A program made the translations under genes and the position numbers. Positions 41,382-49,366 of a DNA stretch of 51,310 nt are shown here, piece by piece. The DNA is taken from NCBI GenBank assembly GCA_019244235.1, contig JAFASY010000011.1:1-51310 (forward strand), in the 5' to 3' direction. Positions within the stretch are counted from its first letter, which is position 1. Each line of letters starts with the position of its first letter. Under the pieces are notes generated by a model. That model ran no database searches. It was not told the origin of the DNA and saw nothing but the letters and a program-made list of their open reading frames with translations. This stretch comes from Chroococcidiopsidaceae cyanobacterium CP_BM_ER_R8_30 (lineage in GTDB: Bacteria; Cyanobacteriota; Cyanobacteriia; Cyanobacteriales; Chroococcidiopsidaceae).

Positions 41382-43595
41382 ATGACTGCATCGACCCAAG
41401 AGGCAAAATTAGCAACTCCAGATTTTAGCGAAGGAATTCAGTATTTTGGCGAAACTCTACCTGGATTTGAGGCTTATGGCAAAACACCAGTAGTTGCTGA
41501 AAATAGTGTTGCAATTAGCGATCAGGCAGATCCGGCTGCTGTTTTCCAAACTCTACTTGCTGCTGATGCCTTACGCTACCTTACCCTGCAAATTACTGCT
41601 ACTAAAGCCTCTGGACACCCTGGTGGATTTGCGAGCGTTGCCGAAGCCTATGCTGCCTTAGTCATGCTGGGTTATAAGAACATTATCACCGAAGTTGGGC
41701 ATCATGCTCCTGGGTTTTACAGCGCTATGTTCCTCGATCGCTCCCTAGAAGATATGGGGATTGCGACAGTGCAACAACTACGCGATCACTACCGAGAAAA
41801 ACACGGGCTACTAGGACACCTCTCTGGCTATATTCCCGGCATTCTCGCACCAGCTGGTCCTCTGGGGCAAGGACAGCACTTTGCTATGGCAGCAGCCCGA
41901 CTCCATCCTGATAAGCTCTTTCCCTTTACTGTCGGTGATGGGGGCTTGGGTGAACCTTATGTGATGAGTAGTATGGCTCACTTCCATACTGCCTATCCTG
42001 GCGTGACTAACTTTTTGCCTGTGCTGGTGTGGAACGGCTTCAGTCAGGAACACCATAGCATGGTTTCCACTAAGACCAATCCAGAGATGCTGGAATATTG
42101 GCGCGGTAACGGGTTTGAGGAAGTTGTTCTTGTGGATGCTAAAGACTTCGACGACAAAAATCAACCTGGTGACTACGCTGACAGTACTGCTTTTTCCCTA
42201 GAAAAGCGGCTGGAATTTACTAAGGCAGTTCTTGCAGCAGCAAACCAAGCCGCTCAGTCAGCTCTCAATGGCAAGCTCACAGCATTCATAGTGAAACAGT
42301 TGAAGGGAGCAGGAGTTCACGCTCTAGGTGCCAAATCTCATAACCTTTATGCCAAAGACACCTTAGAGAGCCCTCAAATTGTGGAGGCTCTGAAGTCCCG
42401 TGCCTTAGCTCCTGCTGCCTGGAAGCTGGTGCGCACTAACTTTGAACGGGCTGGAGGTGGTCCTGCAAGTCGCGTTGCCGTGACAGAATCAATATTATCG
42501 CTACCAGACTTGGGAAAATTGCCTCTAGAAGAATATCCTGTAGGTGGTGATCCAAAGGTAGCAACAACAGCTATGGGACGGCTGGTAGCCAAGGTGGGAG
42601 AGAGCGATCACACCTTCCTCGTCACCAATGCTGATGGTAACGAAGCTTCTGGGATCGCTAATATCAATCAGGCGCTTAAAATCATTCACCCCACAGCCGA
42701 TCCTCTCTACAATCAAAACCCAGCTGGACAAGTTTACGAGCCGCTTAGCGAAGATGCCTGTGCTGGACTAGCAGCAGGCTCAGCGTTGATGGGTAGTCGT
42801 ACCCTTTGGTGTTCCTATGAATCCTTTGCGGTTAATGGTTTACCCATCTGGCAGACGGTGACACAAGCCATGGCAGAGTTGCGTCGCCCCACTCCATCGA
42901 CTGTTACCCTATTCACAGCCGGGGCATTAGAGCAAGGACGTAACGGCTGGACTCACCAGCGCCCTGAAATTGAAGCTTATTTTGCCGCTATGATGCGGAA
43001 TGGTAATGTCTTTCCTCTATTCCCACCCGATGCTAATAGTATTCAAGTGGCATATGAGTGGGCGTCAACGACTAAAAACAAGGGGATAGTGATAACTGCT
43101 AGTAAGTCACCACTACCGATTCGGACAACGTTTGAGCAGACTCGCAAAGCAATTGAGGCAGGCGCGATCACACTACAGGAGGTGTCTGGCAGTAAGACAG
43201 TTGTCTTTGCTGTAGTGGGGGACATGGTGCTGATGCCAGTGTTTGAGGCTGCCGCTTATTTAGAAGCCCAGGAAGTGGGTGTACGGATTGTGTCAGTTGT
43301 CAATCCCCGCCGCCTCTACCGTCCCAGTGATGTGGCATGGGATAGTTGTGCTGAACCTGATGGCAATTTCTTAGATGATTCTGGGTTTGAAGAACTGTTT
43401 GGTGGTGATGCCCTGATTGGGGTGACAGCTGGGGCGAGCGGGATGCTGGAACCTATTATGCTGCGGAGTACCGCTAAAAGGGATACCTTTGCCTGGAAGC
43501 GTGGGGAGACGACAGCAAGCCCAGCTGAATTGATGGCGTTGAATGGATTGACGGCTGATAACCTTACGAAACGTGCTTTGGAATTGGTTGGGTAA
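41382..43595 (+). CDS. phosphoketolase-family (XFP-like) thiamine diphosphate enzyme
   Basis: 737 aa. It has the phosphoketolase-like run HHAPGFYSAMFLDRSLEDMG, LLGHLSGYIPGILAPAGPLGQG, GDGGLGEPYVMSS (a variant of the TPP GDGE motif), EPLSEDACAGLAAGSALMG, and the C-terminal part VNPRRLYRPSDVAW. Phosphoketolases split xylulose-5-P or fructose-6-P into acetyl-P and a shorter sugar phosphate. The protein belongs to the second cyanobacterial group (Synechocystis Sll0529 type), shorter than classical enzymes and with a changed TPP motif, so activity must be shown. ATG at 41382 with AAAGGA upstream; it is followed by a strong hairpin. Confidence 0.82.
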   Translation: MTASTQEAKLATPDFSEGIQYFGETLPGFEAYGKTPVVAENSVAISDQADPAAVFQTLLAADALRYLTLQITATKASGHPGGFASVAEAYAALVMLGYKNIITEVGHHAPGFYSAMFLDRSLEDMGIATVQQLRDHYREKHGLLGHLSGYIPGILAPAGPLGQGQHFAMAAARLHPDKLFPFTVGDGGLGEPYVMSSMAHFHTAYPGVTNFLPVLVWNGFSQEHHSMVSTKTNPEMLEYWRGNGFEEVVLVDAKDFDDKNQPGDYADSTAFSLEKRLEFTKAVLAAANQAAQSALNGKLTAFIVKQLKGAGVHALGAKSHNLYAKDTLESPQIVEALKSRALAPAAWKLVRTNFERAGGGPASRVAVTESILSLPDLGKLPLEEYPVGGDPKVATTAMGRLVAKVGESDHTFLVTNADGNEASGIANINQALKIIHPTADPLYNQNPAGQVYEPLSEDACAGLAAGSALMGSRTLWCSYESFAVNGLPIWQTVTQAMAELRRPTPSTVTLFTAGALEQGRNGWTHQRPEIEAYFAAMMRNGNVFPLFPPDANSIQVAYEWASTTKNKGIVITASKSPLPIRTTFEQTRKAIEAGAITLQEVSGSKTVVFAVVGDMVLMPVFEAAAYLEAQEVGVRIVSVVNPRRLYRPSDVAWDSCAEPDGNFLDDSGFEELFGGDALIGVTAGASGMLEPIMLRSTAKRDTFAWKRGETTASPAELMALNGLTADNLTKRALELVG

Positions 43596-43604
43596 GTGGG
43601 GATT

Positions 43605-43680
43605 GCAAACGCAGATGAACGCGGATAAACGCAGATAAATCTGCGTTTATCCGCGTTCATCTGTGTGTATCTGCGTTTGC
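43605..43680. repeat. long heptad-type hairpin (AACGCAGAT... repeat) after the phosphoketolase-family gene
   Basis: AACGCAGATGAACGCGGATA runs into its near-perfect reverse complement, with an outer arm GCAAACGCAGAT at the far left and ATCTGCGTTTGC at the far right. A hairpin of over 30 bp can form 9 bp after the stop codon, so it may stabilise or end the transcript. It is a known kind of short tandem repeat in cyanobacteria. Confidence 0.7.
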
Positions 43681-43804
43681 AGCTTCTTAGTTTAATCGAA
43701 AACCTAAATTGTCCTACGAAATTCTGCGATTCCTTCAATCTCGTTCGTTTCTGCAAGCAACACACAACGGCTTAGTAGGGATATATCTAGTGCCTCTAAG
43801 CCTT

Positions 43805-44290
43805 TTAACTGACTTCATTGAATTCGCTTGTAACTACTGCCGTATAGATGATAGAGCGTGAAGCCCCCATCTTCCCAAAACCATACTTCAGGCACCCTAT
43901 CGCTTGGTACTTGGCTAATTTAGCTTCCCCACTACTGGTAAAGATAACTTCAATTGATAAATCGGGCGATGGCTTAGAGCTACCGATGCAATAGGATTCG
44001 TCTACTTGGACTGAGCTAACCCCTTCTTTCTCTTGCGTCATAGATCCTGTAGGGACGCAGCGAATGCCCTTGTCGAAACAGAATGTCATCACTAAATAGC
44101 CAATAATGCGCGAAAAAAATTCGTGTTCACGTCCTGGCATGAGGATTTCAATTGTTCCAGCGTAAAACGACAAACGCACTCCAGAAGCGCCTTCAAAGCC
44201 TTTTTGAATGAGCTTGAACTGCTCCCACGATCGCTCATGATAGGTAATACGTTGATCGCTTGGTTGTTTAAGTAAGGGCGTTTGGTTCAT
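43805..44290 (-). pseudogene. Uma2-family (DUF820) nuclease-fold protein, frameshifted
   Basis: The first 130 residues match the family: YHERSWEQFKLIQKGFEG, VRLSFYAGTIEILMPGREHEFFSRIIGYLV, and the PD-(D/E)xK-type SKPSPDLSIEVIFTSSGEAKLAKYQAIG. After that the frame reads CLKYGFGKMG, but one base over it continues as the expected VPEVWFWEDGGFTLYHLYGS. A base is missing in the CCC at 43895-43897. The restored frame then stops early after KRIQ (43815). Two lesions make it a decayed gene. Uma2 genes are numerous in cyanobacteria. Confidence 0.8.
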
Positions 44291-44426
44291 GCCAATAAAG
44301 TCGCAGGGATTTGCCAGGATTGTAATCTGAACTTTTTGTGCAAATCATCTGGGGTAAGTGGGATGCAGAAATTCGCCTGACTATCCGCATTGGATTGTTA
44401 GCCCTGCCCTCTCACTGCTAGCTCTG

Positions 44427-44705
44427 CTACATTACCTCTAACTCCGATGCTGAAAGCCGCCCTTCAATCGGTTCATATTCATCCTCTAGCAACCATGTTT
44501 GAGCTTCATCATAGGTGGCGCTACTAAACACAACTTTATAACCCTTAGCCGGATCACGCACATGGCAACTTCCGGATGGATCACCCAACAATAACAAGAT
44601 GTAGGGAGGAGACAGCATTGGGTCAATCCAGACTTCAACAAAATTCCAGTCACTCTTGGCTGGGTCGAGTGCGGGGGATGACGTTGTATCGATTCTCTGC
44701 ATCAA
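44427..44705 (-). CDS. small conserved-looking protein, 92 aa
   Basis: Reads SDWNFVEVWIDPMLSPPYILLLLGD, then GYKVVFSSATYDEAQTWLLEDEYEPIEGRLS. The DEAQxWLxEDEYEPIEGR end looks like a conserved cyanobacterial accessory protein. The first about 18 residues overlap another open frame (44650-44829) and may not be translated; the true start could be inside (no good ATG is seen there). Function unknown. Lies in the decayed zone, so it may be intact or a remnant. Confidence 0.5.
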   Translation of the reverse strand: MMQRIDTTSSPALDPAKSDWNFVEVWIDPMLSPPYILLLLGDPSGSCHVRDPAKGYKVVFSSATYDEAQTWLLEDEYEPIEGRLSASELEVM

Positions 44706-44829
44706 TTTTTATCTCTCCATAGAATAACGGAGTGCTTGAACCATCTTCAGGGTTGATTCGATAGCCGATTGCTTCAGCAAAGAACAAGCCATAACGCTCA
44801 TATCCTCGAATGCTCCCTATAAACTCTCC
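44650..44829 (-). pseudogene. protein remnant lacking a start codon (YGLFFAEAIGYRINPEDG type)
   Basis: This 59-codon minus-strand frame encodes GYERYGLFFAEAIGYRINPE, DGSSTPLFYGEIKIDAENRY and NVIPRTRPSQE before a TGA. It looks strongly like protein (balanced composition, typical end RTRPSQE) but has a stop 5' of it and no ATG or GTG before the conserved part. It overlaps the start of the 92-aa gene by 56 bp. I read it as the C-terminal part of a small accessory protein whose 5' end has been lost. Confidence 0.45.
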
Positions 44830-44883
44830 TCAGATAAGGTAACTTGGTGAGCAGAAGCTTCTCTAAAAGGTTAATGTGTTGCC

Positions 44884-47403
44884 GTGGTTGGAATTGTTAT
44901 TGTTTCTCACAGTAAACAGCTTGCTGAAGGAGTGCGGGAACTGGCCGCGCAAATGGCTCAGGGCAAAGTCCCCATTGCTGTTGCTGGAGGAATTGAAGAT
45001 CCAGAGAACCCGCTTGGCACAGACGCAATCCAGGTTCACCAGGCGATCACATCAGTTTACAGCGGTGAAGGCGTCGTTGTCTTGATGGATTTGGGCAGTG
45101 CCTTGATGAGTGCTGAAATGGCTCTGGAGTTTTTACCAGAAGAGCAGCGGGCTAAGGTGTATCTGTGTGAAGCCCCCCTGGTAGAAGGTGCGATCGCGGC
45201 GGCAGTTCAGGCGGCAAGTGGTAGTGACATTGAACAAGTCATCACCGAAGCACGCAGTGCCCTGGCAGCCAAAGCAGCTCAATTGGGTATAGACAGTCGT
45301 CCATCATCAGGAGTCAGTGGCAATGAACAACAGACTACGGGTGAGAAACAAAAAACTAAAGAGATCCGCCTGACTATCCGCAATCGGTTAGGACTACATG
45401 CCCGTCCAGCCGCACGGTTCGTTGCGACAGCAGCCGATTTTCAGTCCCAAATCCGGGTGCGAAACTTGACTAAAAACACTGAATATGTTGATGCTTTGAG
45501 CATTAACCAGGTAGCAACGTTAGGTGCGCGACAAGGACACGAGGTTAAGATCGTAGCTCAAGGCTCTGATGCGGATGAAGCACTAGCTGCATTGCAAGCG
45601 TTAATTGAAGCCAACTTTGGTGAAGACGATACGGCGAAGAAGTCCCAACCAGCAGCTCAAATTAAAGAGGATGTACAGACAGGTTCGCCCTTACATGGTG
45701 AACTCTCTGGAATTCCAGCCTCTCCAGGTGTGGTGATCGCACCCATCGTCCTATATCACCCAACTCCCTCAAAACAGAAACGCTCTGTAGAGGATGTCCA
45801 GACTGAATGGAGGCGTTTGCAGGTAGCGCTTCGAACTGCCCAACAGGAAATTCAGACATTGCAAAAGCAAACTGCTGCCCGAATTGGTGAACATGAAGCT
45901 GCCATTTTCAATGCACAATTGCTTGCTTTGAAAGATCCACTTCTCGTCGAGCCAGCTCGTAAAGCCATTGTTGAGGAGCGATTGAGTGCTGATGATGCGT
46001 GGCAAGCTGTAATTAACAAGGTCGTTACTACCTACCGCACTCTTGAAGACCCTTATATGCAGGAGCGGGCTGTTGACATGATAGATTTAGGGCAGTGGGT
46101 GTTACGACAGCTAGCGGGTATTGACCCCACTCCCCTAAATCTGCCCCAACCAGCTATTTTGGTGGCAACGGATCTGACTCCCTCTGAGACAGCGCAGCTA
46201 GACCCTACAAAGGTGTTAGGTATCTGTACCTCGCTCGGCAGTGCAACGTCCCACAGTGCAATTTTGGCACGCACGCTAGGGATTCCATCTGTTGTCGGTG
46301 TAGGGTTGGAGGTATTAAACTTGCCTAATGATACCCTACTGGCACTAGATGGTGAGAATGGAAAGGTATGGGTGAAACCAGAGCCAGATACCTTAGCGGC
46401 ACTTCAGACTAAGCGTGATGCCTGGGAAGCTACCCAACAGCAAGCGCGAGACATAGCTCACCATCCAGCTGTAACCCGTGATGGTAGGAGAGTTACTGTA
46501 CTTGCCAATATTGGTGGGCTAGCTGATGCCGATGTGGCTCTGAATCTGGGTGCAGAAGGAGTTGGGCTGTTCCGCACTGAATTCCTCTATCTAGATCGAA
46601 CAACCGCTCCTAGTGAAGACGAGCAACTAGCAGTCTATCAGGCAATCGCTCAGATGATGGGGACTCGTCCGTTAATCATTCGCACATTGGATGTTGGGGG
46701 TGACAAGCCACTTCCCTATCTGGGTTTGCAGCAGGAAGCTAACTCCTTTCTAGGTTGGCGCGGCATCCGTTTCTGTCTAGATCAAGCGGATATCTTCAAA
46801 ACTCAGTTGCGAGCGATCTTGAGAGCCAGTCCTGGACACCAAATCAAGGTGATGTTTCCCATGATTGCAACTGTGGCAGAGGTACAGGCAGCTAAGGCAA
46901 TTTGGGCACAAGCGCAGGCTGAACTACGTCAGGCTAGTATTTCCTTTGATGAAGCGATGGAAGTAGGGATTATGGTGGAGGTTCCGTCGGCTGTCGTGAT
47001 TGCCGATCAGTTGGCAGCTCTTGTGGACTTTTTCAGTATTGGTACCAATGATTTAAGCCAATACATTATGGCGGCAGACCGCACTAATCCACAAGTGGCT
47101 GGTTTGGCTGATGCTTTGCACCCAGCAGTATTGCGGATGGTGCATCAAACTGTCCAAGCTGGACATGAAGCTGGGATCTGGGTGGGACTGTGTGGAGAAC
47201 TAGCTTCTGACCCCCTAGCAGTGCCGATTTTGCTAGGGTTGGGACTGGATGAGTTGAGTCTCAATCCCCAGGCTATCCCTGCACTTAAGCAAGCAATAAC
47301 TCAATTGACAGTAACTGAAGCTGAGGCGATCGCCCTTGCAGGATTGCAACTGGATTCCGCAGCTAGCGTCAGAGCCCAGGTTAAGATTGCTGATGTTGGT
47401 TAA
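44884..47403 (+). CDS. DhaM-HPr-EI fusion, PTS-type phosphoryl donor for dihydroxyacetone kinase
   Basis: 839-aa three-part fusion. Residues 1-135 are DhaM (EIIA-Man-like; VGIVIVSHSKQLAEGV with active His near residue 9, and VLMDLGSALMSAEMAL). Residues ~160-245 are HPr (RNRLGLHARPAARFVA with the phospho-His). From about 270 to the end is enzyme I (SATSHSAILARTLGIPSVVG with the phospho-His; GLFRTEFLYLDR; SIGTNDLSQYIMAADR; GLCGELASDP with the catalytic Cys). PEP phosphate passes through EI and HPr to DhaM and on to DhaL-ADP. GTG start with no ATG nearby. DhaK and DhaL are not in the window; neither are sugar-PTS permeases. Confidence 0.9.
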   Translation: MVGIVIVSHSKQLAEGVRELAAQMAQGKVPIAVAGGIEDPENPLGTDAIQVHQAITSVYSGEGVVVLMDLGSALMSAEMALEFLPEEQRAKVYLCEAPLVEGAIAAAVQAASGSDIEQVITEARSALAAKAAQLGIDSRPSSGVSGNEQQTTGEKQKTKEIRLTIRNRLGLHARPAARFVATAADFQSQIRVRNLTKNTEYVDALSINQVATLGARQGHEVKIVAQGSDADEALAALQALIEANFGEDDTAKKSQPAAQIKEDVQTGSPLHGELSGIPASPGVVIAPIVLYHPTPSKQKRSVEDVQTEWRRLQVALRTAQQEIQTLQKQTAARIGEHEAAIFNAQLLALKDPLLVEPARKAIVEERLSADDAWQAVINKVVTTYRTLEDPYMQERAVDMIDLGQWVLRQLAGIDPTPLNLPQPAILVATDLTPSETAQLDPTKVLGICTSLGSATSHSAILARTLGIPSVVGVGLEVLNLPNDTLLALDGENGKVWVKPEPDTLAALQTKRDAWEATQQQARDIAHHPAVTRDGRRVTVLANIGGLADADVALNLGAEGVGLFRTEFLYLDRTTAPSEDEQLAVYQAIAQMMGTRPLIIRTLDVGGDKPLPYLGLQQEANSFLGWRGIRFCLDQADIFKTQLRAILRASPGHQIKVMFPMIATVAEVQAAKAIWAQAQAELRQASISFDEAMEVGIMVEVPSAVVIADQLAALVDFFSIGTNDLSQYIMAADRTNPQVAGLADALHPAVLRMVHQTVQAGHEAGIWVGLCGELASDPLAVPILLGLGLDELSLNPQAIPALKQAITQLTVTEAEAIALAGLQLDSAASVRAQVKIADVG

Positions 47404-47408
47404 TTACT

Positions 47409-47705
47409 TCAACTGTTAGACTGAACTTCACTATAACCCTCATCCGTCCGCAGCACTGCTAGACCTTCCAATTGCTGCCAAAGTGAGCCGCTTTTGGGCA
47501 ATTGCTCTCGGTACGTTTCAATTGGTAGGTAACTAAATGCTCTTTCTGCAATGCATACAGATGCTGACAAACTGCCGTTGCCGAGATAGTCAGGCGAGAG
47601 AGAGGTAAGAGCACTGGGGTCCATCGGTCCCTCCTGCTTAAGCAATTTGACTATAGCGCGTCGGGTACGGATAGATGCTGATTTGTTTGGTAGTTCAGTC
47701 CCCAT
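47409..47705 (-). pseudogene. winged-helix (ArsR/DeoR-like) transcription regulator, frameshifted
   Basis: The first 33 codons from the ATG at 47705 read as a wHTH start (SIRTRRAIVKLLKQEGPMDPSALTS). The frame then turns to LSPDYLGNG. One frame over, DNA continues as TISATAVCQHLYALQKEHLVTYQ, a normal recognition helix and wing. The break is a GAGAGAGA run at 47596-47605 (CT dinucleotide expansion on the coding strand). The rest of the gene shows further frame disturbance, with an LWQQL-type fragment visible in the first frame. It is therefore a decayed regulator. Confidence 0.6.
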
Positions 47706-47813
47706 AATCACAAAGTAATACAAAAACTACAATGCTTTCTGTCTTTTGAGTGGGGCAAGATTCTTCCATATCTTGCTAGGCTCGGAGTAGAAAGCGTTGA
47801 TTTGGCGGCACGT

Positions 47814-47996
47814 ATGAATAAGGCAGTGGTGACGATTCTGTTGTTTGTAGGGTTACTCCTGTTCTTTACTTCACCCTTTTCTGCACTTGCTAGTCTCTTA
47901 GTGCTATTCCTCTTAGGAGCAGCATTCTTGTGGACCTTTTGGACAGTTGTACAAGCACTTCTTGGCGGTAGCAACACCAAGAGGGACTCGACCTAA
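47814..47996 (+). CDS. small membrane protein, 60 aa
   Basis: From the ATG at 47814: MNKAVVTILLFVGLLLFFTSPFSALASLLV followed by a second hydrophobic run (LFLLGAAFLWTFWTVVQALL) and a short polar tail GGSNTKRDST. Two transmembrane helices, no cleavable signal. A TTG 12 bp upstream would add four residues. Function unknown; plausible but its expression is unproven. Confidence 0.5.
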   Translation: MNKAVVTILLFVGLLLFFTSPFSALASLLVLFLLGAAFLWTFWTVVQALLGGSNTKRDST

Positions 47997-48339
47997 TTAC
48001 TTGGCTTCTTACTGTCAGGTTTATCGATAGGTGGTCATTAAGCAGTGTTAGTGCCCTTCTGCACTATTAATACACAAGAGCAATGTCAAGTGCAAGCATG
48101 CAGCTATCTATAGTCGAAATTAGTCTATTATTTGCTGACGGGGTGATAAGAGCAGCAAAAGGCTAAATACCAAATTTTGTTGATAGTCATTGCCCATACA
48201 GCTGCCATTCTCCAGGTGGAGAAATCAAACAAAAGGGCGTGCAGAAATATGTCTGCTGTGTCAAAGAACCGAGACGGGTTGAGCGGCGGCATAGCACTTT
48301 TTATGTGGGTCTATCTGGTCAAAGACCGACTGCGTATTA
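47997..48339. other. non-coding stretch before the VapC remnant
   Basis: I see no gene, hairpin or repeat here that I can support. The 5' end of the open frame that later contains the VapC fragment runs through 48177-48339 but shows no family resemblance. Confidence 0.4.
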
Positions 48340-48460
48340 TCCCCAAGCTACAAAAAATAGGACGAGCCGATTTGCCGATTGCCAGTATTGCTTTGGCGAA
48401 TCAAGCCATATTAGTTACACGAAACCTCCGCCATTTTAAACAGATCCCTGGTGTCAAATT
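48340..48460 (+). pseudogene. VapC-type PIN-domain toxin, C-terminal fragment
   Basis: Inside a longer frame the stretch KLQKIGRADLPIASIALANQAILVTRNLRHFKQIPGVKL matches the end of VapC toxins (the D-x-IA-xIAL-ANxA-xLVTRNxRDFxxxPGLxxExW pattern). The N-terminal two-thirds with the first catalytic Asp is absent, and after PGVKL the expected ExW is replaced by unrelated residues. No VapB-like antitoxin is evident next to it. A toxin-antitoxin remnant. Confidence 0.65.
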
Positions 48461-48637
48461 GCTCTTGCATTATAATGAAAGCTTTCTAAGATTGCTATCA
48501 GATTTCTCTGCTTATTGGGTAGCGACGTCCGCTATATATCCCCTCCACGGTCATTTTGTTTTAGTACCGCTTGCCCATTGGTACTTATTGATAGTATTTC
48601 TTGCTTCTCAATAACTTGAGCTACGGCTACATTGAAG

Positions 48638-48683
48638 AAGTTAACGTTCTCCCAAAGGTTCCCTCGTTTGAGAACGTTGACTC
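48638..48683. repeat. imperfect palindrome with GGTTCCCTC loop
   Basis: GTTAACGTTCTC and GAGAACGTTGAC pair with one mismatch around a loop containing AAGGTTCCCTC. The same GGTTCCCTC core lies inside the inverted repeat near 2738-2767 and (as GGAGGTTCC) in the block at 24270, so it may be a further palindrome family. No T-run follows. Confidence 0.5.
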
Positions 48684-48691
48684 AATGCTTT

Positions 48692-48826
48692 AAACATCTA
48701 ACTTGAAAAATGCCAAAACAAGATTGTTAGAAACATAAGAATCTGACGAAACGTTGCAAGAATCTGAAAGAAGTCAAGGATTGGAACTCAATACACTTTA
48801 GACGGAACCAGGAGAATCCAATACGG
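48692..48826 (+). promoter_or_regulatory. duplicated promoter/leader, copy A
   Basis: About 135 bp that aligns with copy B (49122-49256) along almost its full length. It contains two AAGAATCTGA boxes (48737-48746 and 48758-48767, 21 bp start to start), AAAG, then TTGGAACT, a -10-like TACACT at 48792-48797 exactly 24 bp after the second box, and ACCAGGAGAATCCAAT at the end. The boxes at two helical turns fit binding by a dimeric activator in place of a -35 element. It lies 5' of the 59-aa gene. Function is inference from layout. Confidence 0.55.
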
Positions 48827-48882
48827 ATTTATCTTCGTAATGACTCTATTTATCCCAAGCACCTTAAGCATATAAAAACGTC

Positions 48883-49062
48883 ATGACTCGACATCAAAAG
48901 TCACAAATCTATATCTTTGCTAAACGGATTGGCATTGCTTTAGCACTGACTGCCATTCTCTACTTCGTTCAGTGCAACAATTCTTTCTCACTCCATTCCA
49001 TTCCTAGCTCCGGCTTTACCAAAGAAGGAGTTACTCACCTGTTTAGTAGCAAGAAATGGTGA
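48883..49062 (+). CDS. 59-aa membrane-anchored small protein
   Basis: ATG at 48883, TGA ending 49062. The protein starts MTRHQKSQIYIFAKR, then has one hydrophobic segment (IGIALALTAILYFVQC, residues 16-31) and a polar Ser-rich tail ending SSKKW. The Cys after the hydrophobic run is placed as in a lipoprotein-like or simple anchor. It is just shorter than common gene-length cut-offs. It lies behind promoter/leader copy A. No strong ribosome binding site is seen. Function unknown. Confidence 0.5.
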   Translation: MTRHQKSQIYIFAKRIGIALALTAILYFVQCNNSFSLHSIPSSGFTKEGVTHLFSSKKW

Positions 49063-49366
49063 ACATCCAAGCCCTGCTCATTCAGAGACTTCTAGTCAAA
49101 GCTATCTGACATAAAGCTTCAAACGCCTAACTAACTTGACACCAGAGCGGGTTTGCTAGAACCATAAGAATCTGATAAATTGTCGTAAGAATCTGAAAGT
49201 AGTCAAGCATTGGAACTTAGTATACTTCAGATAGCTAGAACCAGGAGAATCTAATGCATACAGTATAGGATATGGAGCAGTCTAAGACTGCTCAGCCAAG
49301 GCAATACACTATGAGGAGATTTTAAAGAACGGCAAGTATTACTTTCAATTTTTAGGAGCAACAATC
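49063..49366. other. intergenic region between the 59-aa and 115-aa genes
   Basis: Its 304 bp consist mainly of promoter/leader copy B and about 110 bp of downstream leader. Nothing else is recognised. Confidence 0.4.
49122..49256 (+). promoter_or_regulatory. duplicated promoter/leader, copy B
   Basis: Copy of the element at 48692. Two AAGAATCTGA boxes at 49166-49175 and 49187-49196 keep the 21-bp spacing, and the -10-like TATACT (49221-49226) again starts 24 bp after the second box. The end ACCAGGAGAATCTAATG forms a ribosome binding site plus ATG opening a four-codon frame (MHTV), perhaps the relic of an ancestral start. Lies 5' of the 115-aa gene. Confidence 0.55.

Noticed and set aside
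44876-45085. 69-aa frame at the start of the DhaM fusion
   Set aside because: Out-of-frame shadow of the strongly conserved DhaM N-terminus.
44884-45300. Classical sugar PTS component
   Set aside because: The N-terminal domain is DhaM-like (VSHSKQLAEGV), not a sugar EIIA, and no EIIB/EIIC lies nearby.
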